Source: Pseudomonadales bacterium
GTDB lineage: Bacteria > Pseudomonadota > Gammaproteobacteria > Pseudomonadales > Azotimanducaceae
Direction: 5' to 3'
Length of the DNA: 64,000 nucleotides
Assembly: GCA_012103505.1 (NCBI GenBank)
Contig: WLWP01000001.1
Location: 4,464,001-4,528,000, forward strand
Made by a program: the position numbers and the translations under genes. The notes below the pieces were generated by a model. That model saw nothing but the letters and a program-made list of their open reading frames with translations. It was not told the DNA's origin and did no database searches. The stretch's first letter is position 1. Each line of letters opens with the position of its first letter. Positions 49,563 through 58,875 of this stretch are shown here, piece after piece.

Positions 49563-50603
49563 ATGCCGTCTTTGTTTGAGATTCCACTCGATGAGTCAGT
49601 TCAGGTACTTAAACGTGTATTGCCTTTGATGAGTCAGCAGAGGGTCCCAACGATTCCGCAGAACTATGCGATTTGGTATGACTACGTCACGAATAAAAAC
49701 GACGAATTGTCAGCGGAGCTAGAAGGTAAGATCTCTGCGCAGGACGAATTTGATTCTGAAACTTGCCGAACCCTGTATGAAAAATTTTACCTCGCCGAGC
49801 TGCATGCCGAAGTGGATGGAATTCAAGGTGCGGTTCGAAACGCTGTTGAATCTGTACTCAGTGAACTCGGTGGGTTGGGTGAAGAAATCACACATTTCTC
49901 TGAGGTCCTCGACGAGTGTGGCGAAAGCCTCGAAGACGATCCGACCCCAGAAGACCTTAACAACCTAGTTGTCGAACTCGTGCGCGAAACTGCACGGACA
50001 AAAGCTCGCAGCCAAGAAGTCGAAGGCTCGCTGCACACGATGGCTAGCGAGTTAACGGAGCTTCGATCTCAGGTCGATCGGTTAAGTCGGGATTCCCGTA
50101 CGGATGCCCTGACCGGAATCGCTAACAGGCGCGCGTTCGATGAAGCGATACGTCGGATGACGAAAGAGGTCGGCGAGACAGGTGCTCCACTGTGTCTCAT
50201 ATTGGCTGACATCGACCACTTTAAGAAGTTTAACGATACTCACGGACATTTAGTCGGGGACAAGGTCTTGCGATTTGTCGCGCAGGAAATTGAACAATGC
50301 GTTAAAGGTCGGGACATGTTGGCGCGCTACGGTGGTGAAGAATTCGCTGTACTCCTACCTAACACACCTATCGATGGCGCGATGATGTTGGGCGAGAGCA
50401 TACGCGCGATCATCGAAGCCCAAAGAGTCAAAAATGATCAACGAGAAGACTTAGAGAAGACAACGATCTCTCTCGGGGTTGCACAATTCGTGGCGGGTGA
50501 ATCAATCGAGTCATTCATCGAGAGGGCAGATGCCTGCCTTTATGCGTCCAAGCACAATGGCCGCAACTGTGTCACGAGTGAAGAAGAACTGGCCAAACAC
50601 TAG
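49563..50603 (+). CDS. GGDEF diguanylate cyclase
   Basis: A 346-residue cytoplasmic diguanylate cyclase making c-di-GMP from GTP. The N-terminal helical domain (about 1-165, QNYAIWYDYVTNKND) is of the type found in several proteobacterial GGDEF proteins and ends in a coiled coil (SELTELRSQVDRLSR). The GGDEF domain starts with DSRTDALTGIANRRAF and has an active GGEEF at 257-261. The inhibitory RxxD site is KGRD, so product inhibition may be weak. ATG at 49563 is preferred to a TTG 9 bases earlier. Confidence 0.9.
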   Translation: MPSLFEIPLDESVQVLKRVLPLMSQQRVPTIPQNYAIWYDYVTNKNDELSAELEGKISAQDEFDSETCRTLYEKFYLAELHAEVDGIQGAVRNAVESVLSELGGLGEEITHFSEVLDECGESLEDDPTPEDLNNLVVELVRETARTKARSQEVEGSLHTMASELTELRSQVDRLSRDSRTDALTGIANRRAFDEAIRRMTKEVGETGAPLCLILADIDHFKKFNDTHGHLVGDKVLRFVAQEIEQCVKGRDMLARYGGEEFAVLLPNTPIDGAMMLGESIRAIIEAQRVKNDQREDLEKTTISLGVAQFVAGESIESFIERADACLYASKHNGRNCVTSEEELAKH

Positions 50604-50726
50604 ACGATTCCCTTTCGTCTCCCTCCTATGGTAAGAATGCATCTCAATTTTGGGCTGCACTGACTTTACCTGAGCGAACAATTCGCTGAGACGCTTGGTG
50701 GACCCGCAAAGAAGCAGGTTGTGGGT

Positions 50727-52142
50727 ATGAGTGAAGCGCCAGCCCAAGAGCGTGATCAAGAACATTCGTTGACGACCAGGGAACGCCTGGCGTACAGCAT
50801 GTTTAACGGTGCTGACTATCTAATAAAGAACATTATTGGTAAGTACATGTTCTTTTTCTATACGACGACTTTTGCGGTCAACCCGTTGTGGCTTGCGATC
50901 TTTCAACCTGCCCTCAAAATCCTCGATGTCGTTACTGATCCCCTCGTTGGAGAGTGGTCTGACCGGACTAAAAGCAGGATGGGCAAGCGTCGCCCTTGGA
51001 TATTAGTTGGTTCGATTGCACTCGGTATCGTTTTTCCGATGAGTTGGATGCCAACAGTGATCATGTTCTGGGATCCAATGCCGACTGTCCTGTCCATCTT
51101 CATCTATTTCATGATCTTCAAGTTCCTCTACTACATCACCCACACTATGGCGGTCGTGCCTTACTACGCTTTAGGCGCGGAGCTCTCAAAGGATTATCAA
51201 GAACGGACGAAGATTGTCGCTTGGCGCCACTTCGTAGGTGTTCCCATGACGATTGTCGCGACATTGCCTTTTTTCATTGCGACACAACCAGAATGGTTTT
51301 CTAGTGAGGTGACCGGCGTGGCCGTCGTCATGTGTGGTGTTGGTGTGATCATCATCGCGACCGGGATTTGGGCGGCCCTCGGAACCAAGGAGCGTTCTGT
51401 TTCCGAACCTAAGGAAGAGTTGCCATTGCGTGCAGCGTTGAAGATAACACTCTCCAACAAGCCCTTTATGTTTCTTGTAGCGACTGTGTTCTTCTACGGC
51501 ATCGGCCAATACTTCTCCGTGAGTTTTGGTGTCTACCTGATCAACTACATAATTTTTGATGGCGACAAATCGAAATTCACGGAACTCCTCATGTACGCCA
51601 CTGCAGTAGGTGCAGCTGTGAGCATGGGCTTGAACCTGTTGATCAGAAAACTCGGCGAGACCTATGAGAAGGTACAGATGTTCAAGGTTGGCATGTTGGC
51701 AAGCCTTACCGTACGAGCTGCGGCTTTAATCGCCTTTCAACCAAACGAGCCAGCCTGGTACTTCATATTGCATGTGTTGGCGCTACCGATCGGGAACACG
51801 ATCATCGAAGTATTACCTTTGTCGATAGTGGCTGATATTTGTGACGTCGATGAAACGAAGAGCGGGCGCCGCCGCGAAGGCGCGTTTGTTGGGGTCTATA
51901 ACTCTGCGTTTAAGTCGGGCTACATGATTGCCCCGGCGCTCGCGATGGTGCTTCTGCATTTCACTGGCTTTGACGGGTCGCTCGCTCAGCAGACGGCGGA
52001 GACCAAGGATCTTCTGGAGCTTTTCATGGTGCTCGGCTGTCTCGTGACCTTCCTCGGCGCGATCTTTTGTAGCCGATTCATCAAGCTCACCAGATCAGAT
52101 ATAGAGGATGCACAGGCGCAACTAGCCGTTAGTCAGCCCTGA
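50727..52142 (+). CDS. MFS transporter, GPH type
   Basis: A 471-residue symporter-like protein, the third GPH-type gene here. It has SDRTKSRMGKRRPW after helix 2 and VADICDVDETKSGRRREGAF in the second half. The start is ATG at 50727. Its stop overlaps the convergent OFA-like MFS gene by 10 bp. No catabolic enzyme is in the same operon, so the substrate is open. Confidence 0.82.
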   Translation: MSEAPAQERDQEHSLTTRERLAYSMFNGADYLIKNIIGKYMFFFYTTTFAVNPLWLAIFQPALKILDVVTDPLVGEWSDRTKSRMGKRRPWILVGSIALGIVFPMSWMPTVIMFWDPMPTVLSIFIYFMIFKFLYYITHTMAVVPYYALGAELSKDYQERTKIVAWRHFVGVPMTIVATLPFFIATQPEWFSSEVTGVAVVMCGVGVIIIATGIWAALGTKERSVSEPKEELPLRAALKITLSNKPFMFLVATVFFYGIGQYFSVSFGVYLINYIIFDGDKSKFTELLMYATAVGAAVSMGLNLLIRKLGETYEKVQMFKVGMLASLTVRAAALIAFQPNEPAWYFILHVLALPIGNTIIEVLPLSIVADICDVDETKSGRRREGAFVGVYNSAFKSGYMIAPALAMVLLHFTGFDGSLAQQTAETKDLLELFMVLGCLVTFLGAIFCSRFIKLTRSDIEDAQAQLAVSQP

Positions 52143-53401
52143 GTTTGGAGGGTGCGACGTTCAATCGCGCCACCGATTCGAATGAAGAAAGGTCCGATCG
52201 CGACGACTGATATCAGTCCTGCCAATATGTAAAAGGCGATGTTGTAACTGCCTGTGGCGTCGTAGATATAACCAGCTAAAGGTGACGCCGACAAGATGAA
52301 TGGTAGCTCTATCCAACGTAAAACCCCGTTTGCTGTAGCGAATGATGAACTGCTAACCGACGTAGACAGAGCAAAGGTTCGCAGTGGCGACATACCGGCG
52401 TAGCCAAAACCGTAAAGCGCTGCCGCGCCTACCGCTAAGAAAAAGCTATCCGCCTGGGTAAAGCAGAGCAGGGCAGTGGCCTGACAAGCCAAAGATAGCC
52501 AGATGCTCACCCGCGCGCCGAGAAAATCAGATAGCCAGCCGATGACAGGCTTGCCGAATGCTGCCAGCAAGGCCGCCGCTGAAAGCACTTGTGCTGCCTG
52601 GGTTGTCGACAAACCAATATCGAGCAGGTGCCCAAAGAGATGCAACATCACTGCTGCGAAGACACAAGTCATGGCACCAAAGATGAAACCGATGCTCCAA
52701 AACGCCCGTGATCGCAGAAGTTCTTGCCACGTCCAGATACGCGTATCGGCGACGTCTTCGACCATCTCTTCGCTGTGCTTGGCAGCATAGTCGTGACCGT
52801 CACGTACCTCGCCAACGTCTTCAGGTCGGTCTTTCATTAAGAAGTAGACCACCGGAAACAGAGATACCAACGTTGATACAGCAAACATCATGTAGCCCGT
52901 TCGCCAGCCGTAGCTGTCAACGAGTGCAGTAACCAAGGGCGGCATCATGATGCCCGACAGAGAAGCGCCCATGACTGCAAAGGCGATGGCGCGACCACGC
53001 CAATGATCGAACCAATAGATAACGGAGCGATGCCAGGTTAGACCGCCCATACAGCACATACCGATCCCCATCCCGACCCCAACGATGAGGTAGAACTGCC
53101 AAAGCGTCTGTACATTTGCGAGGAACACATAGGAGATCGCCACGATGACGATCCCAACCAGTATCACTAAACGAGGGGAGCCTCGATCGAGGTAGTCTCC
53201 GAGCCGAGGGGAGAGTATCGCGGCAACTATAGCTGCAAGAGAGAAACCGATAGAAATGTCCATACGGTCGCCATCCGACAGACTCGCCGCCAACGACGGT
53301 AAAAAGATCCCGCGCGAATAGGAGTAAAACCCAGTACCTAGAAAACCCAAAAGAGCGCTAATCGCTACTACTATCCAACCGTAAAAAAGGCGTTTTAGCA
53401 T
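52133..53401 (-). CDS. MFS transporter, OFA/monocarboxylate-like
   Basis: A 422-residue major facilitator with about 12 helices and the OFA/MCT-like signature FYGWIVVAISALLGFLGTGF at the start and FFIRIGGAIERR at the end. Such carriers move carboxylates such as oxalate, formate or aromatic acids. Its ATG overlaps the stop of the exported MBL hydrolase (TAATG), so the two are translationally coupled and may handle one substrate. Confidence 0.8.
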   Translation of the reverse strand: MLKRLFYGWIVVAISALLGFLGTGFYSYSRGIFLPSLAASLSDGDRMDISIGFSLAAIVAAILSPRLGDYLDRGSPRLVILVGIVIVAISYVFLANVQTLWQFYLIVGVGMGIGMCCMGGLTWHRSVIYWFDHWRGRAIAFAVMGASLSGIMMPPLVTALVDSYGWRTGYMMFAVSTLVSLFPVVYFLMKDRPEDVGEVRDGHDYAAKHSEEMVEDVADTRIWTWQELLRSRAFWSIGFIFGAMTCVFAAVMLHLFGHLLDIGLSTTQAAQVLSAAALLAAFGKPVIGWLSDFLGARVSIWLSLACQATALLCFTQADSFFLAVGAAALYGFGYAGMSPLRTFALSTSVSSSSFATANGVLRWIELPFILSASPLAGYIYDATGSYNIAFYILAGLISVVAIGPFFIRIGGAIERRTLQTQG

Positions 53402-54405
53402 TATTCGATGGAGGCCTTGATTATTTTCAACGATGAATCAACTCGAGTGCCGACGGCGCCAATCGAGATCTCAGAATGGGGAAGTTCAAGTGCCTCGCCT
53501 ATCTGGTAGGTGGCGCTGACGCCAGTACAGTGAGCGCCTAGGAATTTTTGCAAACCAAATTTCTGCAATTGACCTGCGGTCCATGCGATCGTCTGCGAGT
53601 CCGCTCTAAAAAGGTGGAAGCCACCGATGCCCATGACGATGGGTTGATCGATGGTTTGCGGCAGCTTTTCGGACGCGTTCACAATACCAGCGTGACCACA
53701 TCCGGAGATGAGCATCCAGCCGCGTTCGGTGTTGATACCTAACACTTGTGATTCGGGGATCCAATCCGGTTGGTAGCCCTCTTTGGTTTTGAGCAGACTG
53801 CCGGGGCTGTAGTTCTCTTCGTTATGAATACGAGGTATTGGCCCTGTCAGAAATATGCCTGGGACAATCTCGAGCGTGTTACTTACTTCTATAAATTGAA
53901 TGCCAAGCGCCTCTGCAGCCGCGCGAAATTCTTCAGGTCGATCGAACGTTTGGGTATCTGTTGTGCCAAGTGAATAGCTGGGCTCATGTTTAGAGTTGTA
54001 GCGTTGGCGGAAAAACCCTTTACCGACATAAACCTTTGATAGCGCCTGGGGATATTTATCCATATGAGCGCGGCGTAAGGTCAGGAGACCGCCGGTGTGG
54101 TCCGTATGAAAGTGCGTTAATACCACTTTTTCGATACTGCCTAGCGTGACATTTAGTGATTTCGCATTGTCGAGCACAGTACGAGCTTTGAATCCTGTAT
54201 CAAACAAGATGTCTTCTTCGGGCGTAGAGATTAAGGCGGAAAATCCCCATTCCCCGATACCGGCAAAGTTGGCCGCCATGGTGGAGAGGATCGTAATGTT
54301 CGGCGGGCTGATGGTATTCGCCTTTTCTGCCAATGCCGCAGGACTGAATCCGAGCAAATAGGACGCTAGCACAAGCAAGCTTGCGCGAATTTGTGAACTA
54401 CGCAT
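53401..54405 (-). CDS. exported MBL-fold hydrolase
   Basis: A 334-residue metallo-beta-lactamase-fold protein with a signal peptide (about 1-27, SLLVLASYLLGFSPAALA). The metal motif is LTHFHTDHTGGL (HxHxDH) and later ligands lie in ISGCGHAGIVN and LGAHCTG. It resembles the 7,8-dihydropterin-6-methyl-ribofuranosylaminobenzene-phosphate synthase-like MBL group, but that activity is not implied. The start at 54405 has GGAGG 8 bases upstream; an earlier TTG would include the ribosome binding site. It is coupled to the following MFS gene. Confidence 0.85.
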   Translation of the reverse strand: MRSSQIRASLLVLASYLLGFSPAALAEKANTISPPNITILSTMAANFAGIGEWGFSALISTPEEDILFDTGFKARTVLDNAKSLNVTLGSIEKVVLTHFHTDHTGGLLTLRRAHMDKYPQALSKVYVGKGFFRQRYNSKHEPSYSLGTTDTQTFDRPEEFRAAAEALGIQFIEVSNTLEIVPGIFLTGPIPRIHNEENYSPGSLLKTKEGYQPDWIPESQVLGINTERGWMLISGCGHAGIVNASEKLPQTIDQPIVMGIGGFHLFRADSQTIAWTAGQLQKFGLQKFLGAHCTGVSATYQIGEALELPHSEISIGAVGTRVDSSLKIIKASIE

Positions 54406-54544
54406 CGTTTTTCCCTCCAGGGACAAAGTGTATCTGAACGGTGGAAGAACACTAAATCTGCTGTGAGTTAGCGCACGGATTATCCAGCGTGGGTTAGATA
54501 CAGTTATTCAGTCAAATGACTATACAGTCTATGGAGGTTGCGAG

Positions 54545-55105
54545 ATGGATGCTGCAGCAATTCCAGGTTGGTTTCAGTGTGATGAGATATTTGGGGACAG
54601 TGGCCAGTGGTTCATTGGCTCAGAACATAGTCTTCACATTGGTCCCTACGCCGATGAGGAAGTCGCGAAGACCAAGAGCGATGAGTTTTGTCGCAAACTT
54701 AAAAAACTGGTCAATGATGGTGACCGACTCCGCTATGTGCGCAAACTCCTGAGCCAGGAGTGGGATGCTATTGGCTCGGATGCACATGTGGAGGCCGAAG
54801 AGATTAGCCTCGAAGCCGTTGAAGAGCAGGTCCGTTACGGCGAGGATCCGAAGAAGTGGTATCGCTCAAAACGCTTCTATCAAGTCGACGGGGTTTGGTT
54901 TTTCTCGACTCGGGAGGGTCTAGACGTAGGACCATTCGACTCAGAGAGCGATGCGCAGAAACATTCGGAAAAACTCAAATCGTTGTTGATTAAGTGTAGC
55001 GACGAGGCGAGTGCCAAAAAGACAATCCTCGAATACAAACATCGCCCAGAGAAACTCGAAGTCGAGTACCAAGGGTACAAAAACCTAAGTCAGAACCGTT
55101 TCTGA
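54545..55105 (+). CDS. two-repeat protein, DUF6316-like
   Basis: A 186-residue soluble acidic protein made of two related units: about 8-52 (GWFQCDEIFGDSGQWFIGSE, then LHIGPY) and about 104-150 (WYRSKRFYQVDGVWFFSTRE, then LDVGPF). Both end in a helix rich in Lys and Glu. The second unit resembles the small DUF6316 domain. There is no signal peptide. The ribosome binding site GGAGG precedes the ATG. Function unknown; it is probably cytoplasmic. Confidence 0.6.
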   Translation: MDAAAIPGWFQCDEIFGDSGQWFIGSEHSLHIGPYADEEVAKTKSDEFCRKLKKLVNDGDRLRYVRKLLSQEWDAIGSDAHVEAEEISLEAVEEQVRYGEDPKKWYRSKRFYQVDGVWFFSTREGLDVGPFDSESDAQKHSEKLKSLLIKCSDEASAKKTILEYKHRPEKLEVEYQGYKNLSQNRF

Positions 55106-55193
55106 ACTGGATTTGTCAACGTGTGCCGGACATCAAGGTCTGGCGTCATGGACTTTGTTATAAAAACCTCTGGATAGACAAAGTGACCTGTAC

Positions 55194-56198
55194 ATGGGAC
55201 TGACAGTACGTTTTCTTGCCTTATTTTTCCTAATTTTGAGCGCTTTTAGTAGTTCGGTCTTTGCCGAAGGCTGGGCAGTTCCGGATGGACCGCTCCGCGT
55301 ACGCAATACAAGCCCAGCGGTGCAGCTATATGGTTTGCCGCGAATGACGGGTGCTCAAGTTATCGAAGGCGATTGGGAACTCTCGTTCAACACCGAAATC
55401 GGTAACAACTTCCAGAGTGATTTGGTGGATGGGACGTTTGGCTTTTTTGACGGTGAGACATACGTTAATAGCTATCGGGTTCGTAAAGGAATTGCCGAGA
55501 ACTTGGAATGGGGTTTTGAAGTCCCCTGGGTCTTACATGCACCAGGTAGTCTTGACGGCTTGGTGGATGAGTTCCATGAAGTGTTCGGCTTGCCCGACGG
55601 TGAACGATCCTTAGCAACCCGTGGACGTCTTGACTACTTCGTGAGCTCCGACGGTGTCGTCTATGCGGATTTCAACAATAGCCAACGAGGCATCGGGGAC
55701 GCACGAACGTTCGTTGGCTGGTCTCTGATCGATACACCTGAAACGGCGTTCGCGCTGAGATCAGAAATAAAGTTCGCCACAGGCAAGGTCGATGAGTTGA
55801 CCGGTTCAGAAGGTACTGATGTTTCGTTGTGGGGTGAGCTGCAACAGAGCGTCGCGATTGCTGGCAGAAATGTCCGCTTCTCCCTTGGTGGTGGTTTTGT
55901 ACGTTTGGGCGAAGGTGAGTTCATTCCTGAAGAGCAGGAAACATGGGCGCACTTTGGGCATCTTGGGATCCAGATCCCTTTGCACAATCGAATCGAGTTT
56001 CATGCACAGCTTGATGCGCACAGCCGCGTGCTCGATACAGGTAACCCGTTACTAGCTGATGGCGGCATCCTGGGGACGCTCGGTAGCCGGATTGGCATTA
56101 CCGAGAAACTTTGGGTGGACTTTGCGATCATTGAGGACTTTGACAGTGAGAGTGCTTCGGACGTGGTCTTTCAAATCCTCCTAGGTGCTCGACTTTAG
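55194..56198 (+). CDS. DUF3187-like outer-membrane protein
   Basis: A 334-residue exported protein with a signal peptide (about 1-24, LALFFLILSAFSSSVFA). The mature part has alternating beta strands and the opening PAVQLYGLPRMTGAQVIEGD, and ends with VVFQILLGARL, consistent with a DUF3187 barrel. Function is unknown. It has its own leader 88 bp after the two-repeat protein gene. Confidence 0.7.
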   Translation: MGLTVRFLALFFLILSAFSSSVFAEGWAVPDGPLRVRNTSPAVQLYGLPRMTGAQVIEGDWELSFNTEIGNNFQSDLVDGTFGFFDGETYVNSYRVRKGIAENLEWGFEVPWVLHAPGSLDGLVDEFHEVFGLPDGERSLATRGRLDYFVSSDGVVYADFNNSQRGIGDARTFVGWSLIDTPETAFALRSEIKFATGKVDELTGSEGTDVSLWGELQQSVAIAGRNVRFSLGGGFVRLGEGEFIPEEQETWAHFGHLGIQIPLHNRIEFHAQLDAHSRVLDTGNPLLADGGILGTLGSRIGITEKLWVDFAIIEDFDSESASDVVFQILLGARL

Positions 56199-56251
56199 CC
56201 GCAACGGCTCAGGAACGAGACTAGCGCTTTTCCGTCCGGTCCAATCGGCCG

Positions 56252-56692
56252 TTACTTTAGCGGTGTGAGTAGGAAGTGTCCGTGGCTTGCAGCGACTGGC
56301 TTATCACGCGATGCCTGCCATAACTCCGCTCGAACGTTTGCGACCCTCCTTCCTTGGCGCGTTACGATCGCTCGGCCGTAAGTCGTTGCATTACCGACCG
56401 ATCGTAAATAGTCAAAAGATACATCCACGGTTTTAGGCAAACGCTCGCAAGCAGTGTCGAAGATGAGTTGCAGGGTGGAGGTGATTTCCAGCATGGCGCC
56501 GACAACACCCCCGTGCACAGCGGGTAAATTCTGATTACCGATGAGATGTTCATCAAACGGTAAGAGCGTGATGATTTCGTTGCCTTGCTGTTCCACACTC
56601 AATCCTAAAAACCGGACATAGGGAATATGCGCCAACACTGCTTCGACGTCTTGCCCACGCCCTTGTTCGGCCAATTCTTGCATTAACTTCAA
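56252..56692 (-). CDS. PaaI-type hotdog thioesterase
   Basis: A 146-residue hotdog-fold thioesterase. HGGVVGAMLEI (about 61-71) is the PaaI active-site helix, and VDVSFDYLRSVGNATTYGRA marks the central strand. It likely hydrolyses an acyl- or aryl-CoA. It lies 9 bp downstream of a second PaaI-type gene, suggesting a heteromeric pair or operon. Confidence 0.85.
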   Translation of the reverse strand: MKLMQELAEQGRGQDVEAVLAHIPYVRFLGLSVEQQGNEIITLLPFDEHLIGNQNLPAVHGGVVGAMLEITSTLQLIFDTACERLPKTVDVSFDYLRSVGNATTYGRAIVTRQGRRVANVRAELWQASRDKPVAASHGHFLLTPLK

Positions 56693-56701
56693 GTGTGCTC
56701 C

Positions 56702-57151
56702 CTATTTCACCGATGAGGTTGCGGCGTTGCGAGTACCCAGCATAAATGTCGCGGTACAACTGGCAATTGGGTCAGCAGGATCCTCGTGGTAGGCAACCGC
56801 GCGCACGAACGCGACGTTAGGGGTGCGTTTGAAGCAATGCGCGCGGGCATAAACGGCTTTTCTTGGTTCTGCAGAACCCATGTAATCAATGCGCATATCT
56901 AGCGTTGCGATCCCAGCAACTTCACGGGGCATGTCCTTCGGTCGTGCAATCATCCCGGCTGCGTTATCCAGAAGCGCTGTGATGGCGCCACCGTGAATGA
57001 CGCCCGTATCGGGGTCGCCGATCAGATGTTCTGCATAGTCGATCGCGACGATGCATTCCATGTCTGTGTGACTGACATAGCGCATGCCGACGGCTTTTGA
57101 GTGAGGCACGTTCTGGATATGTTCTGCTGGATCGTGCTCCTGGGTTTCCAT
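56702..57151 (-). CDS. PaaI-type hotdog thioesterase
   Basis: A 149-residue hotdog thioesterase. GVIHGGAITALLDNAAG (about 50-66) carries the active-site helix with the His and Asp/Asn expected of the PaaI family. The start at 57151 (METQEHDP) gives a normal length; a longer reading to 57262 would enter the divergent ligase gene. It is followed by a second PaaI gene after 9 bp and is divergent from an acyl-CoA ligase (43-bp gap), so ligase and thioesterases may be co-regulated. Confidence 0.82.
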   Translation of the reverse strand: METQEHDPAEHIQNVPHSKAVGMRYVSHTDMECIVAIDYAEHLIGDPDTGVIHGGAITALLDNAAGMIARPKDMPREVAGIATLDMRIDYMGSAEPRKAVYARAHCFKRTPNVAFVRAVAYHEDPADPIASCTATFMLGTRNAATSSVK

Positions 57152-57194
57152 GTTAAACTCGCGCGAAAATTCAATTGGGACGGAGGATTCTACA

Positions 57195-58850
57195 ATGGCG
57201 ATGCAGCAGACGCCCTTGTTGATGGGCTTTATTCTTGATCGCGGCGCACGCATAGCGCCCAACGAAGAAATTGTGACAGCGACGGAAACAGGTGTCCGTC
57301 GACAAACTTATAAAGAGACTCGTGATCGAGCCCATCAACTCGCCCATGCTCTCGCGGGTGCCGGGGTCGAGGTGGGTGATCGGGTTGGCACGTTCATGTG
57401 GAACGGTTCCCGGCACTTAGAGGCCTACCATGCGTGTGCAGGTATGGGAGCGGTGCTACACACACTGAACGTTCGCCTGTCCGACAAAGACCTTGCGTAC
57501 ATCATCGATCATGCGCAAGACAAAGTGATTATTGCTGATGCTGATACGCTGCCAGCGTTGGAAGTGTTAAAGGACCGGATGCCGTCCGTTGAACGCGTGA
57601 TTGTGGCAACCGAAGAGGGTTTTGAAGGGTGGCAAACTGACTTGCCGAACCCGATCGATTACGAGGAGTTTATCGCCGCGCAGCCGACCCACTATGACTG
57701 GCCGATCATTGATGAGAATTCAGCCTTAGGTCTTTGCTATACCAGTGGCACGACCGGTAACCCAAAAGGCGTAGAGTACGAGCATCGGTCTCAGTATTTG
57801 CACACGATGGCGCAGTGCATGACCGACAGTATGGCGTTGTCAGCAACAGACACTATTCTCGGTATCGTCCCTATGTTTCACGCGATGGGGTGGGGTATCC
57901 CATGGTCAGCGTTAATGCTTGGCTGTAAGCAGGTGATGCCGCATCGGTTTATGGATCCTGCGAGATTGTTAGATTTGATTGTCTCCGAAGGCGTCACACT
58001 GTCGGCCGGGGTGCCAACAATTTGGCAAGGCATCAAGGGTTTGTATGAAGCGAAGCCCGACGAACTTGATCTCTCCAATCTCACACGTTTGACCTGTGGC
58101 GGCAGCTCGCCGCCACCTTCACTCATACGTTGGTATTGGGACACGCTCGGAGTCGAAATGATCCAGGGTTGGGGTATGACAGAGACCTCACCGTTGGCTA
58201 CCTTGTCAAGACGAGTCATGAAAAGATCCCAGCTGTCTATCTCCGAAGACGAGCAGTTTGAGAATGTAGCGAAAGCAGGGCAGCTCATGCCTGGGTTGGA
58301 ACTGGACATTTTTGACGAAGAGCTCAACCGCTTGCCGCACGATGGCGAAACGGTCGGTGAGATTTTGATTCGTGGTCCGTGGATTTGTTCTGAGTACTAC
58401 AACAATCCACAACCTGAAAAGTTTCATGAAGGTTGGTTGATCACGGGCGATGTAGGCAAGATCGATCCGGAAGAATACCTAATCATCAGCGATCGCTCAA
58501 AAGACCTCGTTAAAAGCGGTGGTGAATGGATCTCTTCAGTGGATCTTGAAAATCACATCGTAGCCCTCGATGGCATCGCGCAAGCTTGTGTAGTCGCACA
58601 CCCCCACCCTAAGTGGGATGAGCGGCCAGTGGCCTTGGTTGTTTTAGAGCCGGGCAAAGAAGTCACAAGCGAAACTGTGATTGAGCATTGCGGAACTGCA
58701 TTTGCGAAATGGCAGTTACCGGATGACGTGTTATACGTCGACTCTATCCCGCTAACCTCAACTGGCAAGATGGATAAAAAGATCGTGCGTGCGGATCTCG
58801 ATGCACAAGGCTATGAGCTGCCTGATTTGCGCGGTCAATCGGCGGGCTGA
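57195..58850 (+). CDS. long-chain-type acyl-CoA synthetase
   Basis: A 551-residue ANL ligase. P-loop CYTSGTTGNPKGVEY (about 178-192), GWGMTETSPLA, ITGDVGKIDPEEY, hinge DRSKDLVKSGGEWIS and catalytic Lys in TSTGKMDKKIV are all present. It is of the medium/long-chain FadD-like type. The start at 57195 follows GGAGG by 8 bases; the longer reading to 57150 would overlap the divergent thioesterase start. It is 43 bp from the divergent PaaI pair. Confidence 0.88.
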   Translation: MAMQQTPLLMGFILDRGARIAPNEEIVTATETGVRRQTYKETRDRAHQLAHALAGAGVEVGDRVGTFMWNGSRHLEAYHACAGMGAVLHTLNVRLSDKDLAYIIDHAQDKVIIADADTLPALEVLKDRMPSVERVIVATEEGFEGWQTDLPNPIDYEEFIAAQPTHYDWPIIDENSALGLCYTSGTTGNPKGVEYEHRSQYLHTMAQCMTDSMALSATDTILGIVPMFHAMGWGIPWSALMLGCKQVMPHRFMDPARLLDLIVSEGVTLSAGVPTIWQGIKGLYEAKPDELDLSNLTRLTCGGSSPPPSLIRWYWDTLGVEMIQGWGMTETSPLATLSRRVMKRSQLSISEDEQFENVAKAGQLMPGLELDIFDEELNRLPHDGETVGEILIRGPWICSEYYNNPQPEKFHEGWLITGDVGKIDPEEYLIISDRSKDLVKSGGEWISSVDLENHIVALDGIAQACVVAHPHPKWDERPVALVVLEPGKEVTSETVIEHCGTAFAKWQLPDDVLYVDSIPLTSTGKMDKKIVRADLDAQGYELPDLRGQSAG

Positions 58851-58875
58851 GTCCGCGCTTCAGTTTCCCGACCCG

